Positions 52,428 through 63,829 of a stretch of DNA of 64,000 nt are shown one piece after another. Numbering within the stretch: the first letter of the stretch is position 1; each line of letters begins with the position of its first letter. Position numbers and translations under genes: made by a program. The stretch covers positions 15,562,001-15,626,000 of the forward strand of contig OY755187.1 in NCBI GenBank assembly GCA_963576735.1, written 5' to 3'. This DNA is from Bedellia somnulentella (taxonomy: Eukaryota; Arthropoda; Insecta; Lepidoptera; Bedelliidae). The notes beneath the pieces were generated by a model. That model was not told where the DNA came from, made no database searches, and saw only the letters and a list, made by a program, of their open reading frames with translations.

Positions 52428-53132
52428 ATGGAAACCCGACTTGAAGCCTTGATCCGGAAGGGAAATGAAGAGCTGAAGAAAGAGTTAAGGAATATTATTG
52501 AAACCGAAATTCAAAAACATGTCACTACACTGGCTGCCCAATTTGAATCCAGGTTATCTGAAGTAGAGGCGAAAGTTGAGAGAATGTCTGAGCTCGAGAA
52601 TAGCTTATTGGCCTCCGAGAGACGGGTCTCCGAACTTGAGTACCAGTTCGGTACGCACCAACAGTGGCTGCAAATGAATAACCTCGAAATATCTGGAGTC
52701 CCTGAGTTAAAGAACGAATCGCCTCGCGATATTACGATCAAGATAGCAGCGTACGCAGGTGTTGAGTTGAAATCCGATGACATAGAGTTCGCAAACCGCA
52801 TTCAGCCGATGAAAGCAAAGCCAGGTCGCCCGAAAGTGATTATTGCGAAACTTCGGAACCGTGCTCAGAAGGACAGTATAATAGCCGGCTTGATAAAGCA
52901 TAAAGGCATAAAGTCAACTGACATCGGAATGCAGGGAAGTGAGCATAGATTTTACGTGCACGACCATCTCACGCCTTCTAATAAAAAGATGTTCATGGAT
53001 TTAAAGGAGGTCTGCAATAGACTCAATTATAATTATGTTTGGACGAAACACTGCAATATCTATGCCCGTAAGGCTGAGAACAGTCCTATGTTACATATTC
53101 GTACTCCTGCGGATTTTCAAAAAATTGTATGA
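52428..53132 (+). CDS. LINE ORF1, coiled-coil and baculovirus FP-like protein
   Basis: This is a nucleic-acid chaperone-type ORF1 of 234 residues. The N-terminal 80 residues are a strong coiled coil (EALIRKGNEELKKEL, SEVEAKVERMSELE). The second half (WLQMNNLEISGVPE, FANRIQ, PKVIIAKLRNRAQKDSI, FYVHDHLTPSNKKMF, WTKHCNIYARK) resembles the baculovirus FP25K/LINE ORF1 domain common in insect LINEs. The stop TGA overlaps an ATG (ATGA at 53129-53132), an arrangement that could allow reinitiation for ORF2. The frame is intact. The Met at 52428 may be internal if the original protein began upstream. Confidence 0.82.
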   Translation: METRLEALIRKGNEELKKELRNIIETEIQKHVTTLAAQFESRLSEVEAKVERMSELENSLLASERRVSELEYQFGTHQQWLQMNNLEISGVPELKNESPRDITIKIAAYAGVELKSDDIEFANRIQPMKAKPGRPKVIIAKLRNRAQKDSIIAGLIKHKGIKSTDIGMQGSEHRFYVHDHLTPSNKKMFMDLKEVCNRLNYNYVWTKHCNIYARKAENSPMLHIRTPADFQKIV

Positions 53133-53331
53133 TTTGTATTCATAACGCATTCGCGATAGTATCTTTCACTGTATCTTTTTGTATAAATATATCTATTTTA
53201 CTCTTACTCGCATTCACCACTCTTCACACACGTATACACATCACACACTTAAATTCCCCCTTCAAACCTTTAAATTGGTTTAGGTTTCATTTTAGCTCCA
53301 CCACTTTTACCTATGACGTAAATCTCGATAA

Positions 53332-56257
53332 ATTATATTTTTTTCTACATTCGCAGCTATTAACAATTTTAGTATATATTACCAAAACGTCCGTGGACTG
53401 AGAACCAAAACATTAGACTTATATAATAGCATTTTATGTAATAATTTTGATATTATTATAATTACTGAAACTTGGCTTGTGGATGGTGTCCTTGATTCGG
53501 AATTATGTGACGATAGGTACGACGTATTCCGACTGGACCGCGACCGCGCTACCGCAGGTAGAAAAGATGGTGGCGGTGTCATGGTCATTGTCCGTCGATA
53601 ATTGAATGCAGTTCCACGTCCAGAGTGGACAACGTCCTGTACCGAATGTCTATGGGTCACTATACCAGCCAAGGTTCTTTGTGGTAGTACTAATGACCTA
53701 CATGTATGTGCTGCATACCTACCTGAAAAAATGGCTCGTACTCCTATACTCCATCTTCACATAAACTACATTATTTCGTCCGTCGCCGCTACTAAAACGT
53801 TACATTCGAATGCCAACTTCATAATAGCTGGAGATTTCAATCTGCGCTGTTTACGCTGGTCACCCTCTGGGGTTGAGCAGATGCTACGGAGATCCGTAGA
53901 GAACTGTTATCCGTCCAAGAAGCAGCCACTGATCTCATTGATGAATTCCAAGCTCTTGAACTTCGTCAATATAATACTATCCCTAATGGCAGCGGACACA
54001 CTCTTGACTTGATCTTTAGCAATTTTGCTTTGGAACTGACTCGCTCTCCTGTCCCACTGATAAAAGAAGATATTGCACATCCATCTTTGGAAATCCTTGC
54101 CAATGATCTCATAGCGCTCCCTCTTCCAGAAGCCAATTGTACTAGGTATCGTTTTCGTAGAGGTGACTATGATGCTATTTGCAGTGTGCTCAATGAATCT
54201 AACTGGTCTACGATTTTGTCTGCTGGTTCGGTCGATGATGCGGTCAAATTATTTTATGACATTATTCACGAAATCATTAGTAAGCATATCCCACTGGATA
54301 CTAGGAGAAAAAACTCTCAGTACCCTGTATGGTTTAGCAAGTCACTCATAAAAATCGCAAGGGAAAAAGCCAATATTCACAAAAAATGGAAACTTTATAA
54401 AAACCCACTTGATTATGCAGAATTCTCTCTACTGCGCAAGAGACAGAAGATTACGCAGGATGTGTGCTTTCAACGTTACATAGAAACAATGCAATCTAAT
54501 ATTAAAGTAAACCCTAAGCAGCTCTGGTCTTTTGTTAAAGCTCATAGAAAAAACTCAGGCTATCCACAATCTCTTGAATACAATGGAGTTCATTACTCTG
54601 ATGGACCAAGCATTTGCAAAGGCTTTAATGATTTCTTCCACTCAGTGTTCAGTAAACCAGCATTATCCTATTCCTTTCCACCGCTTGCTCCACCATTCTG
54701 TGATGATGGTAATGTTATTAGCTCTTGTCAGTTCCTTCCGGACTCTATCCTAAAATTATTAAACTCACTCGACACTAATGGTGGTGGTGGCAGTGATTGT
54801 TTACCCCCTTATTTTGTAGTGCGCTGTGCTAAACAATTATGCCACCCATTATGTATCTTATTCAATAGATCCCTTAAAGAAGGCTTTTTTCCTACGATTT
54901 GGAAGAAAGCGCACATCCTTCCGATACACAAAAAAGGTACAAAAAATAAGATCGATAATTACAGACCGATATCTATCCTTAATGTATTTGGTAAGGTATT
55001 CGAAAAGGCTATATATAACTGCATTTATCCGATTATTTCTCGTGGTATACCGCCACAGCAGCACGGATTTCTCAAAGGCCGATCTACTGTAAGTAATCTG
55101 ACTGAATTCCTGAACTTTGTTCTTCCTAATATGGATAAACGTAAGCAGGTTGATGTAGTCTATACCGATTTTGAGAAGGCTTTCGATCGCGTTGACCATA
55201 TCATACTGCTGCGCAAACTATTCCATCTTGGAATACATGGTGACCTCCATCGCTGGATAACATCTTACGTGTCTAACAGATGTCAGGCTGTAGTCGTCGG
55301 TGGGTATAATTCGGACTTCTATTATATCCCTTCGGGTGTACCTCAGGGCTCACATTTAGGCCCTCTTTTTTACAATGCCTATCTGTATGATATTTATACA
55401 GTATTTCATGAATGCAGGTTCTTGTTGTATGCGGATGATAAAAAGGTTTTCCTTAATGTAGCAAATAATACTGATTGCGATAAGCTACAGTCGGATTTCA
55501 ATCGTCTTGCTCAGTATTATGACCAGAACAGGACTCGGTGAATGCTAGTAAATGCGTCCAAATATCATTCACTAGAAGTCTAAACCCCGTTGTTTATAAT
55601 TATTCCATCAACGACCAACCTCTCGTACGCGTTGAATCCATCCGTGACCTGGGTGTCATCCTCGACAGTAAACTTACTTTTGAAAAGCACATTGAGCATA
55701 TTACGGGGCGTGCATTTCGCAACCTTGGATTTGTAATGCGCATTTCGAAGCCCTTTAACGATCTGATGTGTATAAAACAGATTTATTATGCTTACGTTAG
55801 GAGTATTCTCGAATACGCATCCAGTGTCTGGTCCCCAAACTATATAACGTACATTCAACGTATTGAACGTATACAATCTAAATTTTTAAAACATCTTAAC
55901 TACAGGACTCTTTTTTTCGGTTGCTCATATGAGGATTCGTGTCGCAGGCATCAGCTCACTAGTCTTAAGGATCGCAGAGTTTTACTGGACATGATGCTGT
56001 TACACGACATTCTCTCTGGTCGCCTTGATTCTCCATTTTTGTTGTCCCAACTGTCATTTTGTACTCCACATCGCCGTACTCGGCACACTTCTGAAAGGCT
56101 CTTTTCTATAGCCTCTAATCATACTAATTATGCAAGGAATTCTACAATGGTTCGCCTTGCCAATCAATTTAATAACCTCTTTGGTGAAACTGATCCTTTT
56201 GCTTCTTCAAAGGCCAAATTCCGTTTCGACGTTATTAAGACGTTAGATAATAAATAG
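53332..56257 (+). pseudogene. LINE ORF2, endonuclease-reverse transcriptase, broken
   Basis: The endonuclease begins FSIYYQNVRGLRTKT (about 53368) with IIITETWL, then an in-frame TAA at 53599-53601. It resumes at LNAVPRPEW with FIIAGDFNLR and shifts frame near 53900 into LDLIFSNFALEL. The long frame to 55541 carries NYRPISILNVFGKVFEKAI, VVYTDFEKAFDRVDH, SGVPQGSHLGPLFY and the catalytic LLYADDKKVF. Another frameshift at about 55535 precedes the thumb and C-terminal part (NASKCVQISFTR, RDLGVILDSKLTF, EYASSVWSPNY), which stops at 56257. At least one nonsense codon and two frameshifts make it inactive. The short ATG frame at 53129-53401 does not join the endonuclease frame, so a further shift may lie near 53330. 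Confidence 0.9.
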
Positions 56258-56640
56258 AGGGAATAAGTGAATCACACACACACACACATATAAAAATATA
56301 TATATCATATATAACACAAATCAATCATTCAATCATTTTACACATTTTATGTTACAACTTTTCTTACATGTCTGTATGTACTACTGTTTTTTGTATCTTC
56401 TGTGGATGTCTGTTATTGGCTTTTTCATTGTATTTATCTAATTGTAACTTACATGTTTATGTGCTGTTGATGTCCCAGATAAAATAAAATGAAAAAAAAT
56501 AATACTCCTTTTTGGGATTTATGGTCGTGAGTATATGTACGTATGTAATAAATGTTTTCACATCCCACACATATCTTCATATAAGTCACTAATGTTTAAC
56601 AACCTGCTTTAAAAGGGGGCAACCATAAAACTAAATCCTA

Positions 56641-56735
56641 TGTAATCCTTACTTACTTACTTACTTATACTCACGCCCATTATTCCCATTGGGGTAGACA
56701 GAGACTATCGATCGCCACTTAGTACGATCTTATGT
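56641..56735 (-). mobile_element. RTE-1 3' end, short copy
   Basis: (CTTA)n then TACTCACGCCCATTATTCCC to GCCACTTAGTACGATCT. The tail is a CTTA rather than CATA repeat. Confidence 0.8.
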
Positions 56736-56755
56736 AATCCTATTAATATTTTAAA

Positions 56756-56983
56756 TGTGAAAGTTTAGATGTTTGGATGTTTGTGTGTTGGAGGCGAATG
56801 TATATGAATGAAATTTGGTACAATGCAAGATAATGGCCCAAATTAAAACATAAGATACTTTTTATCACGGAAAAAATTACCAATAAAATATTCACGCCTA
56901 ATTGAACTCACAGTACCGGAAAAACCGCCTAAAGATTATTGGTATAAGCAAATTTACAGTTCGAAGTCCGTCGGGTCAGCTAG
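56756..56983 (+). mobile_element. Possible Helitron fragment, second family
   Basis: GAATGAAATTTGGTACAATG inside and GTCGGGTCAGCTAG before T at the end, matching the terminus at 14509. The 5' end is not found. Confidence 0.5.
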
Positions 56984-57004
56984 TATAATATATAATGATG
57001 ATAT

Positions 57005-57076
57005 CTTTTAAATATAAAAAGTAAACGTTATTTGTACTAGGTAGTACAAATAACGTTTACTTTTTATATTTAAAAG
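57005..57076. repeat. Perfect 72-bp palindrome (35-bp arms, 2-bp spacer)
   Basis: 57005-57039 and 57042-57076 are exact reverse complements around GG. The arms include AAAAAGTAAACGTTATTTG. No flanking repeat family accounts for it. It could be a snapback replication product, a cruciform site, a hairpin RNA source or an assembly artefact. Confidence 0.95.
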
Positions 57077-58011
57077 GGCATTGAAAGGGTGCAAACATAA
57101 AACGATTGTTTTTAAAGCGAGCGTTCTTAAACGTATTATAGTGAAACTCCTCTCGACCCGTGTAATCCTAGATTGATGCATGGCTACCGTTCCGTGGCTG
57201 CCTGCGCCATATTTCAATCGGCTGTCTCTATTTAACTCGATTTACCATCAATACTTTAATATTGAATTGGGTTTACTAGAAATTATATTTGAACCGTAAT
57301 ATGCTGTTTCTGAATTTTGATAAAAATACTTAATAATTACTACTATTATTTAGTAAAAAAATGACCTTTATCCTTATACAATAAAATGAAACAAATAGCC
57401 ATATTTATTTATCGAAGAAACTTAGAAAAAGGCTTGTTCCTACAGCCGAATAATAAATAATAATTTAACAGACACCCACTCAGTAAATTTTAAATTTTAT
57501 CTAATGCACTAAAGTTGTTGCGTTAAAACGGTGAGTGCTAATATTTTCAACGCTGTCGGCAGCACCTAGCTAAATATATTTACTGAGCTTCTAATATTAT
57601 TTTCTCAGCCACAAATCTAAGAGCGGTGCATTAGAGGAAGATAACCTAACTTTATTCTAGGTAGCTTCAACCCGTTTTTCTTAAATTTCCTTCAATAAAA
57701 TTCAAGGAAGTTAAAACACTTTCGTTATTAGTTTTGCCACTGTTTTTTAGTTATGCTCAATATCAATTATATTCCATCAATTACTAATGTTTCAAGAAAC
57801 TTCAAACCGTTTGAAGTATTTTACTAGTTCCCGATGTCTTTTGTAAAGGATTCAAAATAGTTATCATTTTACAACGGCTATAGTGCTGTTATGAGAAATA
57901 ACTCAGGTTGGGATTGTTTCAAATTCGATTTAATCACTTGTCTACAAAATTATGTAATAGTTTATCTTTGTTTTAATGATTATATCAAATTTGTATGTTT
58001 TGCATATATAC
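57077..58011. other. No recognisable feature
   Basis: AT-rich. A short antisense ORF reads through the palindrome and has no motif. Confidence 0.5.
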
Positions 58012-58076
58012 ATTACAAACATATACTCACGCCATTAGTTTCCATAAAGGTAGACAGAGACGATTGCTGCCACTTC
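58012..58076 (-). mobile_element. RTE-1 3' end, very short
   Basis: TACTCACGCCATTAGTTTCC to GCTGCCACTTCATG. Confidence 0.7.
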
Positions 58077-58450
58077 ATGCTCTACTTACTTACCCTTAAC
58101 TCTAGTCACATGATGGTCAGAACTGCAGCCTTGCCTTCAGCGATGATGGCTTTCAGAAGAAACTAGATTATTTAAAAACACGCAAAAGGTGATCGGGAAA
58201 ACAACACAGTGATTTTATTTGAGTAACAAAATATACGATATGTCTGAAGAGAATATGAATGTAAAGGGAACTTAATTGTCGTTCAAATTCATATCGTAAT
58301 ATGCGGCGATAGATAGTATCTGGTTAATTCAATGGAAACACTTGTATTAAAAAAATGCGGGTATAACCAAATTTTCAGACATCAAACCAACAAGATTAAA
58401 ACAATTTCTAGAATGTATAAATCGTATTATAGCCTATGCCCAGATCTAAA
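58077..58450. other. No recognisable feature
   Basis: Unique non-coding DNA. Confidence 0.5.
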
Positions 58451-58588
58451 ATAACATACATACATATACTCACGCCCATAAATCCCTATAAGGGGTAGCC
58501 AGAGCTAAGGAACTAAAAGTTCCTTAGCCACTTTTTGAAGTTGCTAGGGAAAAGATGGTGAAATAAAGGGTGTTGGTGATGGGTCATT
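58451..58588 (-). mobile_element. SINE-A, 3' half
   Basis: (CATA)n TACTCACGCCCATAAATCCC to GTTGGTGATGGGTC, then an abrupt end at the composite repeat. Confidence 0.85.
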
Positions 58589-58591
58589 TTT

Positions 58592-59005
58592 ATATAAAGA
58601 ACATTGAGGCTTTTTAAGTGATGCGATAAGTGGGCGATGCAGTTGGAGACTCATTTGACTAACTTTTCCCTGTTCAACTTCCAAAAGTGGATATCTCTGA
58701 ACCTGTGGCTACCCTTTTTTGGGATTTATTAGTATATACTCATGAATGATGGATAGACGAATTTCATATATTCCTTATTGTAGTGGTTATATCAGTCAAT
58801 TGCATCAAGTTTTCAAATTTATAGATACTTAGGGGGTAAGTTCCAAAAAACCTTTTTCATTGTTAATAAGAATCATGACACAAACCATTTTGTACCAAAT
58901 TTCTATGTTCAAAAATGAGAATATCTTTAATAAGTATGGATAGCAGTTTGACGCTGCGGTGTCGGCCCGGTGCTGATGCCCCCTACACTGACCGTTGGTA
59001 ATGTG
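58592..59005 (-). repeat. Composite repeat E, second copy
   Basis: 58592-58742 is the truncated SINE-A piece and 58743-59005 the E piece. They meet at AGTATATACTCATGAATG, exactly as at 14588-15478, but without the SINE-B. Confidence 0.82.
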
Positions 59006-59009
59006 AAAG

Positions 59010-59185
59010 ACCACTTTTTGAAAATTTAGTGGGGAAAAGATGGTTAAATAAAGGTTGTTGGTGATGGGTCTCCAACCGCATCGCCCAAAAATCCCTTAAA
59101 AGCCCCAATACTGTTAGTCGCCTCTTACGTACACCCACCGGAAGAAATGGGGTAGTGCTATTCTAAGCCGATACTACACAGCAAA
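59010..59185 (-). mobile_element. SINE-A, 5' two thirds
   Basis: CCACTTTTTGAAAATTTAG to CCGATACTACACAGC, well preserved, GTACACCCACCGG subgroup. The 3' part is replaced by composite repeat E. Confidence 0.87.
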
Positions 59186-60346
59186 ATAACTTTTAATTCT
59201 AAACATTTTAGGTGTGAAACAAATTTTTTCATCTTTTACATTCATACATAAGATAAATACATTTTGTGCTATACATACCTATTCTAATCATGGTTATATC
59301 AATACCAAGAAAAACTCGAGGGCTCTTTCGTTATCCGTATAGATGAAGCGAATAATTTTCATTCAAAATTCTCCCTTATTTCTTTGACATAACTGAAGTG
59401 GGTAGCCCAAAATGCTTCCAAACGATATTCGACTTTGTTGGTTAGCATATAAAGATGTTTCAATAATAAAATTGCATCAACAACATGGATCGGAGAAAGA
59501 GTTGCTATGAATTAAAAAAATAAATTTATTAATTAGGGTTATTTGGGATTTCAAACTTATGTGACTGTTGTACAAAAGGCTTTTCTTTACAAAAACATAA
59601 CCAAAGGGATGCTAGATAAATAATAAAAACTTAAATAAAATTGGGCAAGTGTGAGTGGACTCGCCCGTGGAGAGTTTGGTAGAAGTAAGTATAGGTAAGC
59701 CAACGATGTATTAAGAATATCATGTATTTTTTTAAATATTCTATGTACGCCTATTATTTGTATAAAATATTACATGTAATGTATGTAAGTTACATTAACA
59801 TTTTGATAATATGTGCTGTATTTCAATAAACAGCAAATTCATTCATTCAATTCATTTCAACAAATTTTGATACTGTATATAGTTTATACCTTTCTCATAC
59901 TTACTTTTCTGACAATATTTTTTTACCTTTATGGTGACTCTACTGACTCGGTGATCGATATTCCGGCAAACACTTGAACACGTTCAATGCTTGACCTGGT
60001 GGTTTCATGAGACTCTTGAAGAGTCCTTTCCTTATAATTTTAGGAGTGCCTTGAAAAGCCTTTGTAGGATCACGATTTTCGCGTCAACTGAAAACGGAAT
60101 TTTGTACAGAGGGAAAAAAGGATGTATTATTTATTATTTGCAACTTTTACTTTGGAATTCGAGATAGAGAAAAATTTAGATGCGGTTTCAAAGATATTAG
60201 TGAAAAGGTAGTAACTTGTTTCATTGTGACTTCTGACACGTAACATTTTGACACTTTTTACATTGAGTTTGAACGCTCGTGGTTAGTTGCAAGTTTGACA
60301 CCACTTAATAAGGATTTATGTTATACGTACGATTGTTTTTCTTATA
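59186..60346. other. Mostly featureless; possible LINE 3' end near 59640-59862
   Basis: TTTCAATAAACAGC followed by CATTCATTCAATTCATT looks like a polyadenylation signal and simple tail of a plus-strand LINE remnant. No coding sequence accompanies it. The rest shows nothing. Confidence 0.4.
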
Positions 60347-60594
60347 ATACATACATACATATACTCACGGCTATGAATCCCTAGAAGAGGTAGCCAGAGC
60401 TAAGGAATTAGAAATTCCTTAGCAACTTTTGGAAGTTGCGAGGGGAAAAGATGGTGAAATAAAGGTTGTTGGTGATGGGTCTCCAGCCGCATCGCCCAAA
60501 AATCCCTCAAAAGCCTCAATACCGTTAGTCGCCTTTTACGTACACCCACTGGAAAAAATGGGGTAGTGCTATTCTAAGCTTACACTACACAGCT
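60347..60594 (-). mobile_element. SINE-A, full length
   Basis: (CATA)n TACTCACGGCTATGAATCCC to AGCTTACACTACACAGC. Close to 16583-16834. Confidence 0.9.
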
Positions 60595-61162
60595 TCTTAT
60601 GATTTTGGGGCTTTTGTAAAATAAAGGATGTTTAGTTCCTCTAAATACAAATAAAGTTATTTTAATTGGTAAAAAAAATAGGTGTGATGTAATCGCATTA
60701 TCATAGGGTATATAAAGAATATTTTATAACAATTCAAAACAAGTACACAAAACATTGGTATCTTTTATCTAATAATAAATTGTTTTTATGCAAAAATACA
60801 TTACAGGAAACATGGTCGTCTTAAATGAAAATGTTAATTAACATAAAATGATAATAAACTGCCATCAATTACTTCTACTATGGCAATCTTTTTAGGTTGG
60901 AGTACACTTCGCTACTGAAATATTAAATACTGGAAAATGCGATGTAGTTTATGTTCAGAATAACACGTCAGTTTCCCCATGTTTGTTTTATTGTGTACGT
61001 AAAGTTGAAAAAAGTCAAAAAGTTTTTTTAAAATTATGATAATAACTAAACTTATAGTCTAAGGCATACTTCGTTTGTAAGTCACTTAATCTAAGCATAC
61101 AACATACATATATATACTATACATTCAGAAAAACAGATAGATAGATTAAATATATAGAATAG
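60595..61162. other. No recognisable feature
   Basis: AT-rich unique DNA. Confidence 0.5.
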
Positions 61163-61372
61163 CTTGCTGTTTAGTGTCGGCTTAGTATAGCACTACCCCA
61201 TTTCTTCCGGTGGGTGTACGTAAGAGGCGACTAACGGTATTGGGGCCTTTAAGGGATTTATTTCACCATCTTTTCCCCGCGCAACTTCCAAAGGTGGCTG
61301 AGGAATGTCTAATTCCCTAGCTCTGGCTACCCCTTCAAGGGATTTATAGCCGTGAGTATATGTATATGTATT
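61163..61372 (+). mobile_element. SINE-A with internal deletion
   Basis: CTTGCTGTTTAGTGTCGGC to CCGTGAGTATATG. About 40 bp including the B-box-like motif are missing between AAGGGATTT and ATTTCACC. Confidence 0.88.
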
Positions 61373-61373
61373 C

Positions 61374-61582
61374 AGAAAAGGGATAGACAGAGCTTCAGAA
61401 TTAGAAATTCCTCGGCTACATATGCATTATCAGTAGTCCTCAATTAATTTCTAAATTAATAATGTTTGGAGATAAGCTAACAGCCAAATCGCCCAGCAAC
61501 CACTTAAAGAACCTCAAAAACCTTCGTCAGTTCTTCAAACAACCGCAGCAAGATAGGGGTTAATTCTATTCTTAGCTGACTG
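61374..61582 (-). mobile_element. SINE-A, degenerate
   Basis: AAAAGGGATAGACAGAGC, AAATCGCCCAGCAACCAC and TTCTATTCTTAGCTGAC keep the order of the family, but most bases between have changed. Confidence 0.6.
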
Positions 61583-61737
61583 GTGAAGATTTCTCCTTAA
61601 AGTGCAAGTTGTAATAGTTGTTTTTGATGATCACAAGCAAAGTCAGGGCAATGGACTTGTATTATTTTAAGTAGTATAAAGTGGCATAGTACACAGTAGT
61701 TACAATAATAATTTAATTTGATAATTATAATTTGCTC

Positions 61738-61966
61738 TAGTTAGAATAGCACCACCCCACTTCTTTCCATGGGTGATCCTAAGAGGCGACTTAGGGTGTG
61801 GAATATAAGGTAGTGTAGGGTAGGGTAGGTTTTTGGGGCGATGCGGTTGTAGAAGCCAAAAACATTGATATTGCAATCTCTTCTCCACATAACTTCCAAA
61901 AGTGGAAAAAAAATCCGATTCAAAAGCTCTGGCTACCCCTTTTTGGATTTATAGCCGTGAGTGTTT
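61738..61966 (+). mobile_element. SINE-A with AGGGT expansion
   Basis: TAGTTAGAATAGCACCACC to AGCCGTGAGTGTTTG. A small AGGTAGTGTAGGGTAGGG tandem stretch is inserted in the middle. Confidence 0.82.
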
Positions 61967-61969
61967 GAA

Positions 61970-62126
61970 TTTGCTGTGTAGTGTCGGCTTAGAATAACAT
62001 TACCCCATTTCTACCCGTGGGTGATCGTAAGAGGCGACTAAGGGTATAGGGGCTTTCTAAGTGATATTTGTGCGATGTGGTTGGAGACCCGTCACGTTAT
62101 TATCACCATCTTTTCCAAATTCATCT
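61970..62126 (+). mobile_element. SINE-A, 3' end lost
   Basis: TTGCTGTGTAGTGTCGGC to ATCACCATCTTTTCC. It follows the previous copy almost directly. Confidence 0.85.
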
Positions 62127-62315
62127 AATTCCATTGCCAAGTCACTATAATTATAATATAAAGAAAACTATTGATACAATTACTAAATGTTGATTTATAA
62201 CTACGAAATATTTTGAATAGGACTTGGCTTCTATGAGATCTCAAAACTTTTTAAGATGGAAAAACTGCATCGAGAGACTTGGCATTTTTTTACATTTAAT
62301 GTTTTTGGTGGGATC

Positions 62316-62728
62316 TCATTTATTTTTTGTAATGCATTTCTTTCTTTTACTTTTAGGTGACCTCACAATTTCTTGGACGTCAGCTACTGCTTTGCTTAGA
62401 ACCCATTCTCTATCTCTATCTCTTCTGTTTCTTCTCTGAGGCTTCGTTACTTCTAAGGTAGACAAGTCTGGGCGATATATACTTCGGAGTCGATTATATT
62501 CAGCTATTGCTGTCTCCTGAGCTTTGATACTACTAAAATTCACATTTATTAAATGTAATCCACCCAAACTAGTCACTCTTGAAAGGGCCACGTATGCTTG
62601 TTTGACGACTGAAAACTCCCATACATGCTGTATGACAACGAATGAAATAAACACGACCCATCTCCAGGAATAGAGATAACTCTGTGTGGACAAAGGTCGC
62701 CATTTATGTACAATATTTCACGTTCCAT
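62316..62728 (-). pseudogene. Chimeric OTU-protease and Pif1-type helicase fragment
   Basis: Two reading frames meet here. 62728 down to about 62609 starts with an ATG and reads CPHRVISIPGDGSCLFHSLSY, an OTU cysteine protease N-terminus with the catalytic D-G-x-C. It then stops making sense. From about 62606 to 62316 the next frame reads QAYVALSRVTSLGGLHLINV, the C-terminal motif of Pif1-family and Helitron helicases. It continues with ETAIAEYNRLRS and a basic tail to a stop. Helitron/Helentron-type elements are known to carry a Pif1 helicase and sometimes an OTU domain. I infer an internally deleted remnant of such an element in which everything between the OTU start and the helicase end was lost. 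Not functional. Confidence 0.78.
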
Positions 62729-63651
62729 TACACTATATTTACAATTACTTCTATAACAATAGGGCTTAAACTTATATAAATATATGCAAACTAAATAGAA
62801 CTAAACTAACTAACAAATAACTAACTAAATAAATATATATCTACTAACTTACAAACGATAACTAAACTAAACTAAATAACACGTAAAGTTCTCCGAATAT
62901 CAATTATCACTACAATATTTTTTAGTTTCGAAATGGGTTTTCATAGACAGATGGCGCTATCAAATGAAAATTATCGAATTATTTTGAAGTACCTACTACT
63001 TACACTGCGCTTTGTAACGCAACCATAGCGCGATTCAGACAGGTACAACGCCATCTATCGAGCGCGCATACAATATTTATCGCAATACAATGGAGTTTTA
63101 GCTTTATTAATTTAATGAACTTTATGTATTAATTTGTATTAATGATAGTCTATGTATTACATTTATATTATTCTTTTCTATTCTATGTATGTATTCATCC
63201 AATTGAATAGGTACTTGAACAACGAACAAAGTTAACAATGCAGTCAAAATCCATACATAATGTTCTTGCCAAACCGCAAATATAAAATTGTTTTCTATGG
63301 CATATAATTTTTTAATGTTTTTATAATTTTTCCTTTATATGTGGCTAATGACCTATCTTGGTGCAAAATTTGAAGTTTCTAAGTCTGCTAGAAGTACCTT
63401 AGATTTTTGATGATCTGTCAGTGAGTCAGTGAGTGACAAAATGGTGTAACTTTGATCGACCATAACTCCTAAACTATTAATTCATTTGGCGTGTAATTTC
63501 GAACTTAAGCTTGTTCCAATGCCTACTATTATTCACCGAAAACCTAAACTCCTAGCTTTGTCCACGTCGAAGATAAAGGGGGGGCGAAACAGCCGCGAAA
63601 CGCTTCGAGAAAAGATGGTACGGCCGTGACCGTTTTGCTCGAGACTTGGCA
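62729..63651. other. AT-rich region, possibly remainder of the Helitron-like element
   Basis: CTAACTAA-type low-complexity DNA lies at 62780-62885. AGATGGCGCTATC (about 62949) and ACGCCATCTATCG (about 63048) are inverted short motifs. GTCAGTGAGTCAGTGAGTGAC lies at about 63418. No coding sequence. Confidence 0.4.
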
Positions 63652-63669
63652 GGGGCACTGCCGTGCCCC
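63652..63669. repeat. Perfect GC-rich hairpin
   Basis: GGGGCAC, loop TGCC, GTGCCCC. It stands out in AT-rich DNA and could be the terminal or subterminal hairpin of a Helitron-like element, or a transcription-pausing structure. Confidence 0.75.
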
Positions 63670-63829
63670 CAGATTTATCAGTTTAAGAATAGCACTACCC
63701 CGTCGAAGGTAAAATATTTTAAAAAGTATGATTAAGAAGGTTCTTAAGTAATTTGAGAGTGCTATTTGTGCAGAGCTGTTATACTATTATAACCAAGAAT
63801 CCTTACGAGACTGACCATTTTTATTCAGG

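Larger units (their letters stand above)
52425..56502 (+). mobile_element. Jockey/CR1-group LINE with two ORFs
   Basis: A 4.1-kb insertion with ORF1, ORF2, a short 3' UTR with CACACA, and an A-rich tail (ATAAAATGAAAAAAAATAA). The insertion starts only 3 bp before the ORF1 ATG, so the promoter region is lost: it is slightly 5'-truncated. ORF2 has several lesions. Confidence 0.88.
52352..56550 (+). mobile_element. SINE-A split by a LINE
   Basis: 52352-52424 (TCTACCATCTTGTCCCC to CTCTGGCTACT) and 56503-56550 (TACTCCTTTTTGGGATTTATGG to GTATATGTACGTATG) are the two sides of one SINE-A. The LINE in between duplicated TACT. Confidence 0.85.
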
